A stretch of 48,114 nucleotides of DNA, from the NCBI GenBank assembly GCA_903970215.1, contig CAJCHX010000161.1:1-48114 (forward strand), in the 5' to 3' direction. The notes beneath the pieces were generated by a model that had not been told where the DNA came from, searched no databases, and saw nothing but the letters and a program-made list of their open reading frames with translations. The position numbers and the translations under genes are program-made. Shown here piece after piece: positions 8,344-16,477 of this stretch. This DNA is from Acidobacteriaceae bacterium (lineage in GTDB: Bacteria > Actinomycetota > Actinomycetes > Mycobacteriales > Mycobacteriaceae). The first letter of the stretch is position 1. Each line of letters opens with the position of its first letter.

Positions 8344-8424
8344 AGCACGTGGCGATCCTGGCGAGCGACTACCCGTCACAGACTCACCCGCACGTTCGCG
8401 GACCGGGGACACAACGGGGTCTGC

Positions 8425-9105
8425 GTGCCGATGCGAGTAGCGGAGCGTGACCTCGACACCGTCATGGCGGGTCTGGCCGCCACCGGCAACGTCGACGGAC
8501 TACTGGTCACGATGCCGCACAAGCACAGCGTGTTCGCCCGCTGTGCCACCAGCTCCGAACGGAGTGCGATGCTGGAGGTCGTGAGCGTCGTGCGACGCAA
8601 TGACGATGGCAGTTGGCACGGTGACATGCTCGACGGGATCGCCTTCGTCAAGGCACAGCAGGACAACGGTGCTCAGTTCGACGGGGCACGGGCGCTGCTG
8701 CTCGGCGCGGGCGGTGCCGGGAGCGCGATCGCTATCGCGCTGCTGGACGCCGGAATCGGCCGGCTCGTGATCCACGACCTCGACGAATCGTCGGTCACCG
8801 CGCTGCGAGATCGGCTACCCGAGCGCGATCGCCGCCGCGTGACGGCTGGTCCAGCGCAACCCACGGGCTGCGACCTCGTGTTCAACGCGACGCCCCTCGG
8901 GATGGCCGTCGGCGATCCGCTGCCGGTCGATCCAGGGCTGCTCGAGTCGTCGATGTTCGTCGGCGATGTGATCGCCGCACACGGTGTGACCCCGCTCATC
9001 TCGTCCGCCCGAGCGGTCGGCTGCCGGACGGCCACCGGCAGCGATATGGTGGTGGCCGTCCAGGAGTTGATGTCCGCGTTCCTGCTACACGAGTACCAGG
9101 AGTGA
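8425..9105 (+). pseudogene. Shikimate/quinate 5-dehydrogenase lacking its N-terminus
   Basis: The 226-residue product matches the shikimate dehydrogenase family from the VTMPHK motif (catalytic Lys) through LDGIAF (catalytic Asp), the GAGGAGSA nucleotide-binding loop and the FNATPLGM motif. The first ~40 residues, which hold the shikimate-binding Ser-x-Ser motif, are missing. Family-like sequence (RTFADRGHNGVCVPM) extends upstream of the GTG, but no start codon lies between the in-frame TAG at 8341 and 8425. The gene therefore looks 5'-truncated by a deletion that brought the TetR gene next to it. Residual activity would be doubtful. Confidence 0.7.
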
Positions 9106-9111
9106 CGGAAG

Positions 9112-9843
9112 CTACCTCAGGTGCCGGGCGAAGAATCGCGCACCGGCATCTATCTCGTACGACGGCACGCCTGTATGCCCGCCCAGATTGGCATGCAGCG
9201 TCTTCTGTGCGGAGCCGAAGGCGTCGAACAGATCGAGGGCCCGCTGCCGGTCGTTTCCCTCGTCGTCCCACTGCAGAAGGACCTGCAGCGGAATGCTGAT
9301 CTGGCGGGCCTCCTCGAGCGAGGTGGCGGGTACGAAACTCCCAGCGAACAGAAGGGCCGCCGCGATGCGCGGCTCGAGAACCGCCAGCCGGATGCCGATG
9401 GCGATCACTCCACCCTCGTACCCGACCGGGCCGCCGATCTCGGGCAGCGAGAGCAGGGTGTCCAAGGTGGCCTGCCATTCCGGGGCCGCCTTCTCGACCA
9501 GCGGAAGGACGAGCCGGTCCACGATCTCGTCGAGCGGCTCGCCTGCCGTCAGTGCTCGGCGCAGGTCGGCGCGGGCCTGCTCGGCGGCGCCCGAACGGGG
9601 CCGGTCACCGCTCCCGGGAAGCTCGATGGTGGCCGCCGCGAAGCCGTACTCGGCCGCGTAGTGCCGGGCTCGTCCCGCCAGCCTGGGATACATCTTGTGC
9701 ACTCCGCCGGGGTGGCCGCACAGGATGAGGGGCGCCGGTGCGGATGCGGATGTCGGCGTCCACAGGATGCCGGGGATCTCGCCGAGGGTGAATTCGCGTT
9801 CGAGGACGCCGTCGTCGACGTGCTTCCCTGAAGTGAACTGCAT
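9112..9843 (-). CDS. Alpha/beta-hydrolase-fold protein with altered nucleophile elbow
   Basis: The 243-residue product has the hydrolase core with LILCGHPGG (oxyanion-hole strand), a long middle helix region, and the late histidine in NLGGHTGVP. At the nucleophile elbow the expected G-x-S-x-G is VGYEGG, so Glu replaces the serine. The protein may be catalytically dead, may use a different chemistry, or the base may be wrong. It is convergent with the shikimate dehydrogenase remnant, with 6 nt between the stops. No substrate can be suggested. Confidence 0.75.
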   Translation of the reverse strand: MQFTSGKHVDDGVLEREFTLGEIPGILWTPTSASAPAPLILCGHPGGVHKMYPRLAGRARHYAAEYGFAAATIELPGSGDRPRSGAAEQARADLRRALTAGEPLDEIVDRLVLPLVEKAAPEWQATLDTLLSLPEIGGPVGYEGGVIAIGIRLAVLEPRIAAALLFAGSFVPATSLEEARQISIPLQVLLQWDDEGNDRQRALDLFDAFGSAQKTLHANLGGHTGVPSYEIDAGARFFARHLR

Positions 9844-10054
9844 GGTCGTGCCTTTCGGGAACGCGCTGGAACGGCGCTCCCGGACGACCTATCGCCCGAC
9901 CGTGACCCTGGAGGGGAGCACCCATGTCGTTACTGCGTTCACGGGTACCACCTCCTTGTTCTCTCGCACGGACTCTCGGAAAGCTAGCAGTGGTCGCCGT
10001 GTACCGGCAACAGGTTTATTGCGGAGAATGCTGGCCGGACCATCCCGCGCGAAA

Positions 10055-10082
10055 CGGTGCCCTCCCGCACGGGAGGGCACCG
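10055..10082 (-). terminator. Rho-independent-type hairpin after the NCS1 permease gene
   Basis: CGGTGCCCTCCCG and its exact reverse complement are separated by only CA, giving a 12-bp GC-rich stem with a tetraloop. It starts 9 nt beyond the permease stop on the minus strand and is followed by a short T-containing stretch (GTTTCGC). Confidence 0.8.
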
Positions 10083-10090
10083 TCGGCGGC

Positions 10091-11527
10091 TCAGGCGTGT
10101 GCCGTGCTCCCGACCGCGACTTCGGCAGACACGTCGAGCGACCGGGCGAAGAGCCAGTACGAGCCACCGGTCACGATCAGACCTACGACCCACGCGAGGT
10201 CGACACCACCGAATGCCTTGGCGGCCGGCCCGATGTAGTTGATCGGCCCCAGGCCCTGGATCACCATGAACGGCACCTCCGCCAGGAAACCGAGCGCGTA
10301 CGACCCGATACCCCGCCAGGCCCACGATCCGTATATCCCCTGCGGGTTGAAGAACTCGGGAATCACGTAATGACCGCGGCGCACCACGAAGTAGTCCACC
10401 AGGTTGGTGGCAGTCCAGGGCACCAGCAGGTAGAGCATGATCGTGAGTGACACGCTCACCGCGGCCACCGCTCCCCCGGTGATGGCCTCACCGACCACGT
10501 ACCACGCCACCATGAACGCGAGGATCACGGCGATCCGCATGCGCCGGGTGGGCGTGAACGGACGGAAGCTGTCCATCGCGGTGAGCACCGTGAGACTGCC
10601 GCCGTACGCGTTCATCCCCATCGTGGCCCACAGTGAGAGAGCCGACAACATCGCCACCACGCCGCCGAGATGGTGGAACACGTTGTTCCCGGCCAGTTGC
10701 AGGCCCGCGAGTCCATCGGTGGCGCCGAGGCGAATCGCCATCCACGCACCCAATACGATGAGCCAGATCGCGGAGACCGTGGCGCCGAGGAACACAGATG
10801 CGAACACCGAGGCGGGCTTGGTATTCGCGGGCAGGTATCGCGAATAGTCGGAGACGTACGGGGCGTACGTGATGTTGTACGCCGCTGCCGCCGACAACTC
10901 CGCCATGAACGCCACCATCGAGAATCCACCGGGGTGACCGTGCACCGCGCCGCCGCCGTGCCCGAGGACGATGCCGATGGTGACGATCAACGTCAGCGGC
11001 AGGGAGAATGCAAGGATCGTTCGGAACACCCGGTGTAGCCAGTCGTGCCCGAGGATGGCGAGCACTCCGGCGCTGGCGGCGATGACCACCTTGACCACCT
11101 CTGGGTTCAAGCCGAACGACGCCTTCAGGCCCGAGCCCAGGAGCACTTGGTCGACCACGTTGAACGCGAAATAGGTGAAGAACGTCGCGAAGAGCGGAAT
11201 CACCACCCCGCGATACCCGAATTGCCCGCGGGACTGGATCATCTGGGGCAACCCCATTTGTGGCCCCTGCGACGCGTGGAAAACCATGAAGATCGTACCG
11301 ATCATGATTCCCAGGGTTCCCGCCACAGCCGTCCAGCCCAGGGACAGACCCATGCCCGGGCCGATGAAGCCGATGGGGATCGAGAAGTACTGGAAATTCC
11401 CGACGAACCACAGCGGAAGTTGATGCCATAGCTTCCCGTGCCGCTCCCCGTGTGGAACCCAGTCGATGGATCTCTTCTCGATGAGCGGCGCTTGAGTGAT
11501 GGCTTCCGTCTCGGTCGATACGGACAT
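10091..11527 (-). CDS. NCS1-family permease (purine/cytosine/hydantoin type)
   Basis: The 478-residue product is a polytopic transporter with about twelve hydrophobic segments. NCS1 hallmarks include the N-terminal WVPHGERHGKLWHQLPLWF region, GPQMGLPQMIQSRGQFGYRG after the second helix, and NVVDQ. These symporters import nucleobases, hydantoins, allantoin and related nitrogen heterocycles with Na+ or H+. It is followed by a strong terminator. It probably supplies the substrate for the creatininase/ureohydrolase module upstream, but the exact ligand cannot be read from sequence. Confidence 0.88.
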   Translation of the reverse strand: MSVSTETEAITQAPLIEKRSIDWVPHGERHGKLWHQLPLWFVGNFQYFSIPIGFIGPGMGLSLGWTAVAGTLGIMIGTIFMVFHASQGPQMGLPQMIQSRGQFGYRGVVIPLFATFFTYFAFNVVDQVLLGSGLKASFGLNPEVVKVVIAASAGVLAILGHDWLHRVFRTILAFSLPLTLIVTIGIVLGHGGGAVHGHPGGFSMVAFMAELSAAAAYNITYAPYVSDYSRYLPANTKPASVFASVFLGATVSAIWLIVLGAWMAIRLGATDGLAGLQLAGNNVFHHLGGVVAMLSALSLWATMGMNAYGGSLTVLTAMDSFRPFTPTRRMRIAVILAFMVAWYVVGEAITGGAVAAVSVSLTIMLYLLVPWTATNLVDYFVVRRGHYVIPEFFNPQGIYGSWAWRGIGSYALGFLAEVPFMVIQGLGPINYIGPAAKAFGGVDLAWVVGLIVTGGSYWLFARSLDVSAEVAVGSTAHA

Positions 11528-11601
11528 GGTTGCCCCCTTAGGGAGTTTTCAGTGGTGCGGTGATGTGATGCGGACCGGGGGCTGCTCTGGCTCCGGTGTG
11601 G

Positions 11602-11624
11602 TCATCCGGACGGGAACCGGATGA
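11602..11624. promoter_or_regulatory. Hairpin between the gluconate-DH subunit gene and the permease gene
   Basis: TCATCCGG (11602-11609) and CCGGATGA (11617-11624) form an 8-bp inverted repeat with a 7-nt loop. It lies in the 138-bp gap between the two minus-strand genes. It may be an attenuator, partial terminator or operator; no T-run follows. Confidence 0.4.
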
Positions 11625-11665
11625 TGCGTGTGGCTTCGTGAATGAGGACTCGGGTGCCCGGCTGG

Positions 11666-12058
11666 TCACCGAATCACGAAGCCACGCTCGACCACGTTGG
11701 CGAGCAGGTCTATGTAGCCGTCCACGTCGTCGTGGACGGCACGCGGAGCGCCGTCGTACGGCATCGCCGCCTTCACCGCGGGGCTGAGGAAGTAGGCTCC
11801 CGCGGCCGATATGGTGAGCGCCTCGAATTCCCGAGGTCGGTCCCGGGCGAGTGCGTCGAGTGCGCTCGGCACGTCCGGTCCCGAGCATTCGGCCAGGGCG
11901 GCGACGAGGGGTTCGACGAGGTCCGGGCGGTACTCGAGGACCTGATCGAGCAGTGCACCGTCGACGCCGGCGGCGGTGGCCGACGGCATCGGGTCGGCGG
12001 CCGGGATGAGCACATCCGCGGCCGCTGCGAAGATGCGGCGTTGTTCGGGGCTGATCAT
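11666..12058 (-). CDS. Gluconate 2-dehydrogenase subunit 3-like protein
   Basis: The 130-residue product begins MISPEQRRIFAAAADVLIPA, the typical opening of the gluconate 2-dehydrogenase subunit 3 family, small partners of membrane or periplasmic GMC dehydrogenases. Unlike many subunit 3 proteins it shows no Tat signal here. It lies 9 nt downstream of the GMC gene and so probably forms a complex with it. A GAGGA ribosome site precedes the ATG. Confidence 0.78.
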   Translation of the reverse strand: MISPEQRRIFAAAADVLIPAADPMPSATAAGVDGALLDQVLEYRPDLVEPLVAALAECSGPDVPSALDALARDRPREFEALTISAAGAYFLSPAVKAAMPYDGAPRAVHDDVDGYIDLLANVVERGFVIR

Positions 12059-12067
12059 CTCGTGTCC

Positions 12068-13696
12068 TCAGACTGCTGCGGGGATGTCGGCGCGGTTGTC
12101 CGCGAGATACCGGGCGGTGCGGAGCGCGATCGCCATGATCGTCGCCGTGGGATTCACGCCCGTCGACGTGACGAAGACGCTGCCGTCGACCACGAACAGG
12201 TTCGGGACGTCGTGGGCGCGCCCCCACTGATCGACCACCGAGGTGGCAGGGTCGGTGCCCATCGTGGCCGTGCCGAGGAGGTGCCAGGCACTGTGGCGTA
12301 CCACAGGTACGGGGTGGATCTCGACGGCCCCGGCGGCCTCGTGTGCCTCGATGGCACGCGCGACGTTGAAATCGAGCATCCGCCGGCAGTTCTCGCCGAT
12401 CACGTAGCGCATCTTCGCGGCGGGGACGCCGTCGCTGTCGGTGACCTCGGGGTCGAGGACCACCTCGTTGCGCTCGTCCGGCAGGTCCTCGGTGGTGATC
12501 CCCCACTCGGTGTACCGTCCGAACGTCCGTCGTAGCCGCGGGTGGAAGTTGTCGCCGAAGGTGTCCCGCCAATCCTGTCCCTCCTCCCACACGGTGTGGG
12601 ACAGCGGGCCGCCGGTGGGCATGAGGTTCCACTTCGCCCCACGGACGAAGCCGCGGTCGGTGTCGGTCTCGTAGAACTGCATCGACTGCAGTGCCTGTCC
12701 CGCGGGCCCGAGCCAGGTCTCGAGGTCCGCGTCGTAGGCGCCGAACACCGATGCGTACGGGTGCGTCATCAAGCGCTTGCCCACCAACCCGGACGAGTTG
12801 GCCAGTCCGTCCGGGAACAGTGCCGATGTCGAGTTCAGCAGCAGGCGTGGGGTTCCCACGCCGTTGGCCGCCAGCACCGTGACCCGGGCGGCCTGGTGCC
12901 GCTCGGTACCCGTGCGGTCGATGTATTCGGCGCCGGTGACCAGTCCGCGGTCGTTCACGGTCAGTCGACGCACTCGTGCCCCGGTGAGCAGCACCGCCCC
13001 CTTCGCTATCGCCTCACGCCAGTACGCCAGGTCGGCGCTGGCCTTGGCGCCGGTCGGGCACCCGGATTCGCAGGCTCCATATCGCAGGCAGGCCGGCCGG
13101 TTCTTGAAGGGGCGCGATGCGATGGCGTTCGGTGCGGGCCACCAGTGCCAACCGAGCTCGTCCATCCCTTTCGCCGCCACGAGGCCGTACTTGCCGATCG
13201 GCAGTGGCGGCAGCGGGAAGGTGTGCTCGTCCGGGTAGGCCGGATCGCCTTCGAGGCCCGATGCGCCGATGTGGTGGGTGACCTCGTCGTAGAACGGCCG
13301 CAGATCGTCGTAGGTGATGGGCCAGTCCTCGGCCACGCCGTCGAGGGTCCGAACCCGGAAGTCCGAGGGCATCGCCCGAACCCAGTGCCCGGAGAACATG
13401 ATGGTGCTTCCCCCGACGCCGTTGAACATCAACGGCTCGACCGGGCTCTCGGAACTGTCCACCGGATAGTCGGCCGCGTTCGCGCGCACGTTCGGACTCG
13501 CGTCCCATTGCTTCAGGCGGGTCAATTGCCACGAGGGCTTATCACCGGTGAAGTCGTCCGGCAGGTGCCAGTCGCCCTGCTCGAGGCACGCCACCCGCAG
13601 GCCGCGGTTCGTCAGCTCCAGCGCGGCGACGCCGCCGGACGGTCCCGCCCCCACGATGAGGACGTCGATCTCGTGGTCGATCGGTCGGGCGGTCAT
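12068..13696 (-). CDS. GMC oxidoreductase, gluconate/sugar dehydrogenase large-subunit type
   Basis: The 542-residue product has FAD motif VGAGPSGGVAALEL near residue 15 and VGGSTIMFSGHW near 97. CLRYGACESGCPTGAK in mid-protein is a cysteine-rich insertion seen in the gluconate/fructose dehydrogenase branch. HSAWHLLGTATMG and GVNPTATIMA form the C-terminal active-site segments. The start ATG at 13696 overlaps the creatininase stop as ATGA. It probably oxidises a hydroxyl of a sugar-like or cyclitol-like substrate together with the subunit 3-like protein. Confidence 0.85.
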   Translation of the reverse strand: MTARPIDHEIDVLIVGAGPSGGVAALELTNRGLRVACLEQGDWHLPDDFTGDKPSWQLTRLKQWDASPNVRANAADYPVDSSESPVEPLMFNGVGGSTIMFSGHWVRAMPSDFRVRTLDGVAEDWPITYDDLRPFYDEVTHHIGASGLEGDPAYPDEHTFPLPPLPIGKYGLVAAKGMDELGWHWWPAPNAIASRPFKNRPACLRYGACESGCPTGAKASADLAYWREAIAKGAVLLTGARVRRLTVNDRGLVTGAEYIDRTGTERHQAARVTVLAANGVGTPRLLLNSTSALFPDGLANSSGLVGKRLMTHPYASVFGAYDADLETWLGPAGQALQSMQFYETDTDRGFVRGAKWNLMPTGGPLSHTVWEEGQDWRDTFGDNFHPRLRRTFGRYTEWGITTEDLPDERNEVVLDPEVTDSDGVPAAKMRYVIGENCRRMLDFNVARAIEAHEAAGAVEIHPVPVVRHSAWHLLGTATMGTDPATSVVDQWGRAHDVPNLFVVDGSVFVTSTGVNPTATIMAIALRTARYLADNRADIPAAV

Positions 13697-14526
13697 CTGC
13701 CGACGCCCGTAGCGCGAGCGGACACGCTCGACGTGTCCGGTGCCGATAGTGCGGTCCGGCCGGCGAACTCCTCGTCGAGGATGCCTATCAGTCGGTCGAC
13801 CATCCACTCCGTGAGCAGGCGTCCCTTCTCCGCGCTGGCGGCCATCGGGGAGGCCAGAACCCCGCTGGCCGTGGACAGTCGGGTATCGATCGGCAGGACG
13901 TCGTGGCCCACCACCCGCTCCGGCGCATCCGGGGCCATCCGGTCGTGTCGGACCGCCGACGGCTGGTGGTACATCAGCAGCGACGTCTCGATCACCGCGG
14001 CGTGCTCGAGGGCCAACCCGGGGAAGCCGTCGGGCCAGATGATCCGCTGACGGTCCTCGGTGAAGTCGGGGTTGGCGTCCTCGATCACAACGATCTTCAG
14101 CTCGGGGTGTTGCTCGGCGACCAGGTACGCCGGCTCGTAGACGAAGCCGCTGTTCTCGTAGTGCCAGTTGTACAGGACGATGTTGCGGAAGCCGCAGCGC
14201 CACAGTTCGCTCAAGATGTCCTCGAGCAGGTTGATGAAGGTGGTTGCCCGAAGCGATACCGTGCCCGGAAAGTGCTGTCCCCCACCACTTCCCGGTCGGC
14301 TGCGATAGCCGAACGGAACGAAGGGGCCCACGATCAGGTCGGATCGGCGGCTGGCGGTCTCAAGGATCCGCTCCGGAATCACCCAGTCGGTACAGACGGG
14401 CAGATGGTGGCCGTGTTGTTCGGTCGATCCGATCGGGACCACGATCGGCATGTCGGCGCGGGCGGCGTCGGCGATCTCGGACCACGTCATGTCGCGGAAG
14501 AGACGGGGACTCGATGGGTTCGTCAT
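13693..14526 (-). CDS. Creatininase-family amidohydrolase
   Basis: This 277-residue creatininase-superfamily protein has the metal-binding motif GSTEQHGHHLPVCTD near residues 32-47, then GQHFPGTVSL, NWHYENSG and a conserved EHAAVIETS region. Members hydrolyse cyclic amides (creatinine), formamides in riboflavin/F420 synthesis, or the mycofactocin precursor peptide. Here it is ATGA-coupled on both sides to an SDR and a GMC oxidoreductase, which suggests hydrolysis of an amide within a catabolic pathway. No mycofactocin peptide or radical-SAM gene is present in the window. Confidence 0.82.
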   Translation of the reverse strand: MTNPSSPRLFRDMTWSEIADAARADMPIVVPIGSTEQHGHHLPVCTDWVIPERILETASRRSDLIVGPFVPFGYRSRPGSGGGQHFPGTVSLRATTFINLLEDILSELWRCGFRNIVLYNWHYENSGFVYEPAYLVAEQHPELKIVVIEDANPDFTEDRQRIIWPDGFPGLALEHAAVIETSLLMYHQPSAVRHDRMAPDAPERVVGHDVLPIDTRLSTASGVLASPMAASAEKGRLLTEWMVDRLIGILDEEFAGRTALSAPDTSSVSARATGVGR

Positions 14527-15371
14527 GTCGGACTTCCCTCCATGGGCGGTGTGGTGTGGGCTTCGGTGGGAGGTGGATCGGCTGCAATGCCGATCGAGCC
14601 TGCGGGTACACAGCTACTGCGGCCGCCGTCGGCGACGAGGTGGGTGCCGACCAGGTAGCTGGCACGGTCGGACAACAGGAAGACCACGGCCTCAGCGATC
14701 TCCCTCGGCTCGGCGAACCGTCCGACGGCCACGCTGGCAGCGTTGTCGGCCAGTTCGGCTTCGGGGTCCGCGGCACCGTCGAACTCGGCGAGCAGCAGCG
14801 GGGTTCGCGTAGTGCCCGGGCACACCGCGTTCACGCGGATCCCCCAGGAGGACAACTCTGCCGCCGCGCTTCGGGTCATCGCCAGGATCGCCCCTTTGGT
14901 CGCGCTGTAGGCGACATAGCCCGCCTGGCCGATCAGGGCCAGTTCCGAGCCGGTGCTGACGATCGCGCCGGCGCGCCGCGGCTGCATGACGCGGGCAGCC
15001 TCCCGGAGCACGTAGAACGATCCTGCGAGGTTCGTCCGCATCAGGTCGTCGAACACCGTGTCCGTGGTGTCCACCAGCGGCGACACCCTCGAGATACCGG
15101 CGTTGTTGTGCACGGCGTCGATGGGGCCGAACTGCGCCTCGACCAGCTCGAACGCGGCGCGCACAGCGTTCGGATCGCCCACGTCGGCCTTCACGGTGAA
15201 CGCACGTCTGCCCTGAGCCACAACGGATTCCACGGCGGTCTCGAGGTCGTCCCGGGGTCGGGCCAGCAGTGCCACGTCCGCACCCTCCCGCGCGAGGACC
15301 GCTGCGGTCGCCAACCCGATTCCGGACGACGCGCCGGTCACCAGGGCTGTCCGCCCGGACATCTCACCCAT
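14523..15371 (-). CDS. SDR-family NAD(P)-dependent oxidoreductase
   Basis: This 282-residue classical short-chain dehydrogenase has the cofactor motif TGASSGIG near residue 12, NNAG near 90, a catalytic Ser in VSTGSEL and YSATK as the YxxxK motif. The C-terminal extension after VADGG is about 35 residues longer than usual and Pro-rich. The ATG at 15371 is chosen for its GAGGAG site 8 nt upstream. An ATG at 15386, overlapping the previous stop as ATGA, is an alternative. It probably oxidises or reduces a hydroxyl on the same substrate as its operon partners. Confidence 0.85.
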   Translation of the reverse strand: MGEMSGRTALVTGASSGIGLATAAVLAREGADVALLARPRDDLETAVESVVAQGRRAFTVKADVGDPNAVRAAFELVEAQFGPIDAVHNNAGISRVSPLVDTTDTVFDDLMRTNLAGSFYVLREAARVMQPRRAGAIVSTGSELALIGQAGYVAYSATKGAILAMTRSAAAELSSWGIRVNAVCPGTTRTPLLLAEFDGAADPEAELADNAASVAVGRFAEPREIAEAVVFLLSDRASYLVGTHLVADGGRSSCVPAGSIGIAADPPPTEAHTTPPMEGSPT

Positions 15372-15385
15372 CGCTGCGCTCCTCA

Positions 15386-16303
15386 TCACCGGAACTCCGT
15401 GGTCTTGATCCACTCGATCTGCTCGTCCAGCCCCTTCGCCCACGGCCAGGCCGGCGTGTAGCCGAGATCCCGATGCGACGCCGACAGGTCGTACTCGACC
15501 TGTCGGTCCCAGTCGGGAAGAAAACCGGGGCCGATGTCGAACTCCGCTTCGGGGAAGCGGATGCGTAGGTCAGCAGCAACGTCGCGCACGGTCTTCTGCT
15601 CGCCGCCGGACACGAAATACGTCTGTCGGCCGGGTGTTCGAGCGGTGGATGCGAGTCGGGCCGCTGTCGCCACATCGTCGACGTGCACGAATTGGAAGGG
15701 GTGATCGCCGCCCGCCTCGAGCCGGAAGGCCGTGCCCCGCAGTGCTGCGCGGATCATGTCGCCGAGGAGGCTCGGCATCCACAGGCCCGGCCCATACACC
15801 TCCGTGATCCGGAGGGAGACGATCTCCATGCCGTAGAGCGAGTTGTAGACGCTGCCCAGCATCTCGCCCGCCGCCTTGGTGACGCCGTACACCGTGGTGG
15901 GCGCGGGGGTGATGTCCTCTCGGACCGGCCCCGGACCATCGATGTCGCCGAGTGCACACTCGGACGAGAAGAACACCACGCGGTGCACTCCGGTGATCCG
16001 CGCAGCCTCGTACACCGACAGCGTCCCGTCGGCGTTCGCCGCGAACGTGCTGATGGGGAGTTCGATCGAGACTCCGGGATGACTCTGGCCGGCGGTATGG
16101 ACGATGCGATCCACCGAGTACCTGCTCAGCGTGTCGATCAGCCTCGGCACGTCGAACAGTTCGCCCTGTACCGCCGTGACCGTCTCGCGGTGGTCCACCG
16201 AGTAGTCGCGGTTGTAGCTGATCACCTCCTCGCCCTCGGCGACCAGCTGGTCGATGAGGTGCCGACCGACGAATCCACGTCCGCCGGTGACGAGTGTGCT
16301 CAT
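15386..16303 (-). CDS. NAD-dependent epimerase/dehydratase (extended SDR)
   Basis: The 305-residue extended SDR begins MSTLVTGGRGFVGRHLI with the GxxGxxG cofactor motif. It has HTAGQSHPGVS, a catalytic Ser in VVFFSSECALGD, and YGVTKAAGE as the YxxxK motif. FQFVHVDDVA follows, and the C-terminus lies over the substrate. It is the first gene of the minus-strand operon, divergent from a PucR regulator. The family acts on nucleotide sugars and related keto/hydroxy compounds, supporting a sugar-like substrate for the module. Confidence 0.83.
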   Translation of the reverse strand: MSTLVTGGRGFVGRHLIDQLVAEGEEVISYNRDYSVDHRETVTAVQGELFDVPRLIDTLSRYSVDRIVHTAGQSHPGVSIELPISTFAANADGTLSVYEAARITGVHRVVFFSSECALGDIDGPGPVREDITPAPTTVYGVTKAAGEMLGSVYNSLYGMEIVSLRITEVYGPGLWMPSLLGDMIRAALRGTAFRLEAGGDHPFQFVHVDDVATAARLASTARTPGRQTYFVSGGEQKTVRDVAADLRIRFPEAEFDIGPGFLPDWDRQVEYDLSASHRDLGYTPAWPWAKGLDEQIEWIKTTEFR

Positions 16304-16466
16304 GAGGTGCCTTCTTCAACGGGTCGGGACACAGGAGAATCCGGTCCGGCTTCGGTGCGAATCCCCGGGCTGTTCGGGGCCTCGATGTCGTGCCACATCA
16401 GAATGCGGGAGAGGTGAGCCGGTCAGCAACGGGCGGAGTGTCATGCGTTCCGGGGTGTGTGTGGGT

Positions 16467-16472
16467 CATACT
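16467..16472 (+). promoter_or_regulatory. Candidate -10 element of the first PucR gene
   Basis: CATACT ends 5 nt before the ATG at 16478 and no Shine-Dalgarno sequence lies between, so the gene may be transcribed from, or within a base of, its start codon. The 174-bp gap to the divergent epimerase gene holds no other clear signal. Confidence 0.35.
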
Positions 16473-16477
16473 GTCCC

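Noticed and set aside
9844-10054. Possible gene between the hydrolase and the permease terminator
   Set aside because: No start with ribosome site and no protein-like frame; only a terminator at its edge is supported.
10674-10687. KstR-like TGGAACACGTTGTT
   Set aside because: Internal to the NCS1 permease gene, far from any start; last base does not fit.
12542-14050. 502-codon plus-strand frame opposite the GMC and creatininase genes
   Set aside because: High-GC antisense frame without motifs; both underlying minus-strand genes have full catalytic signatures.
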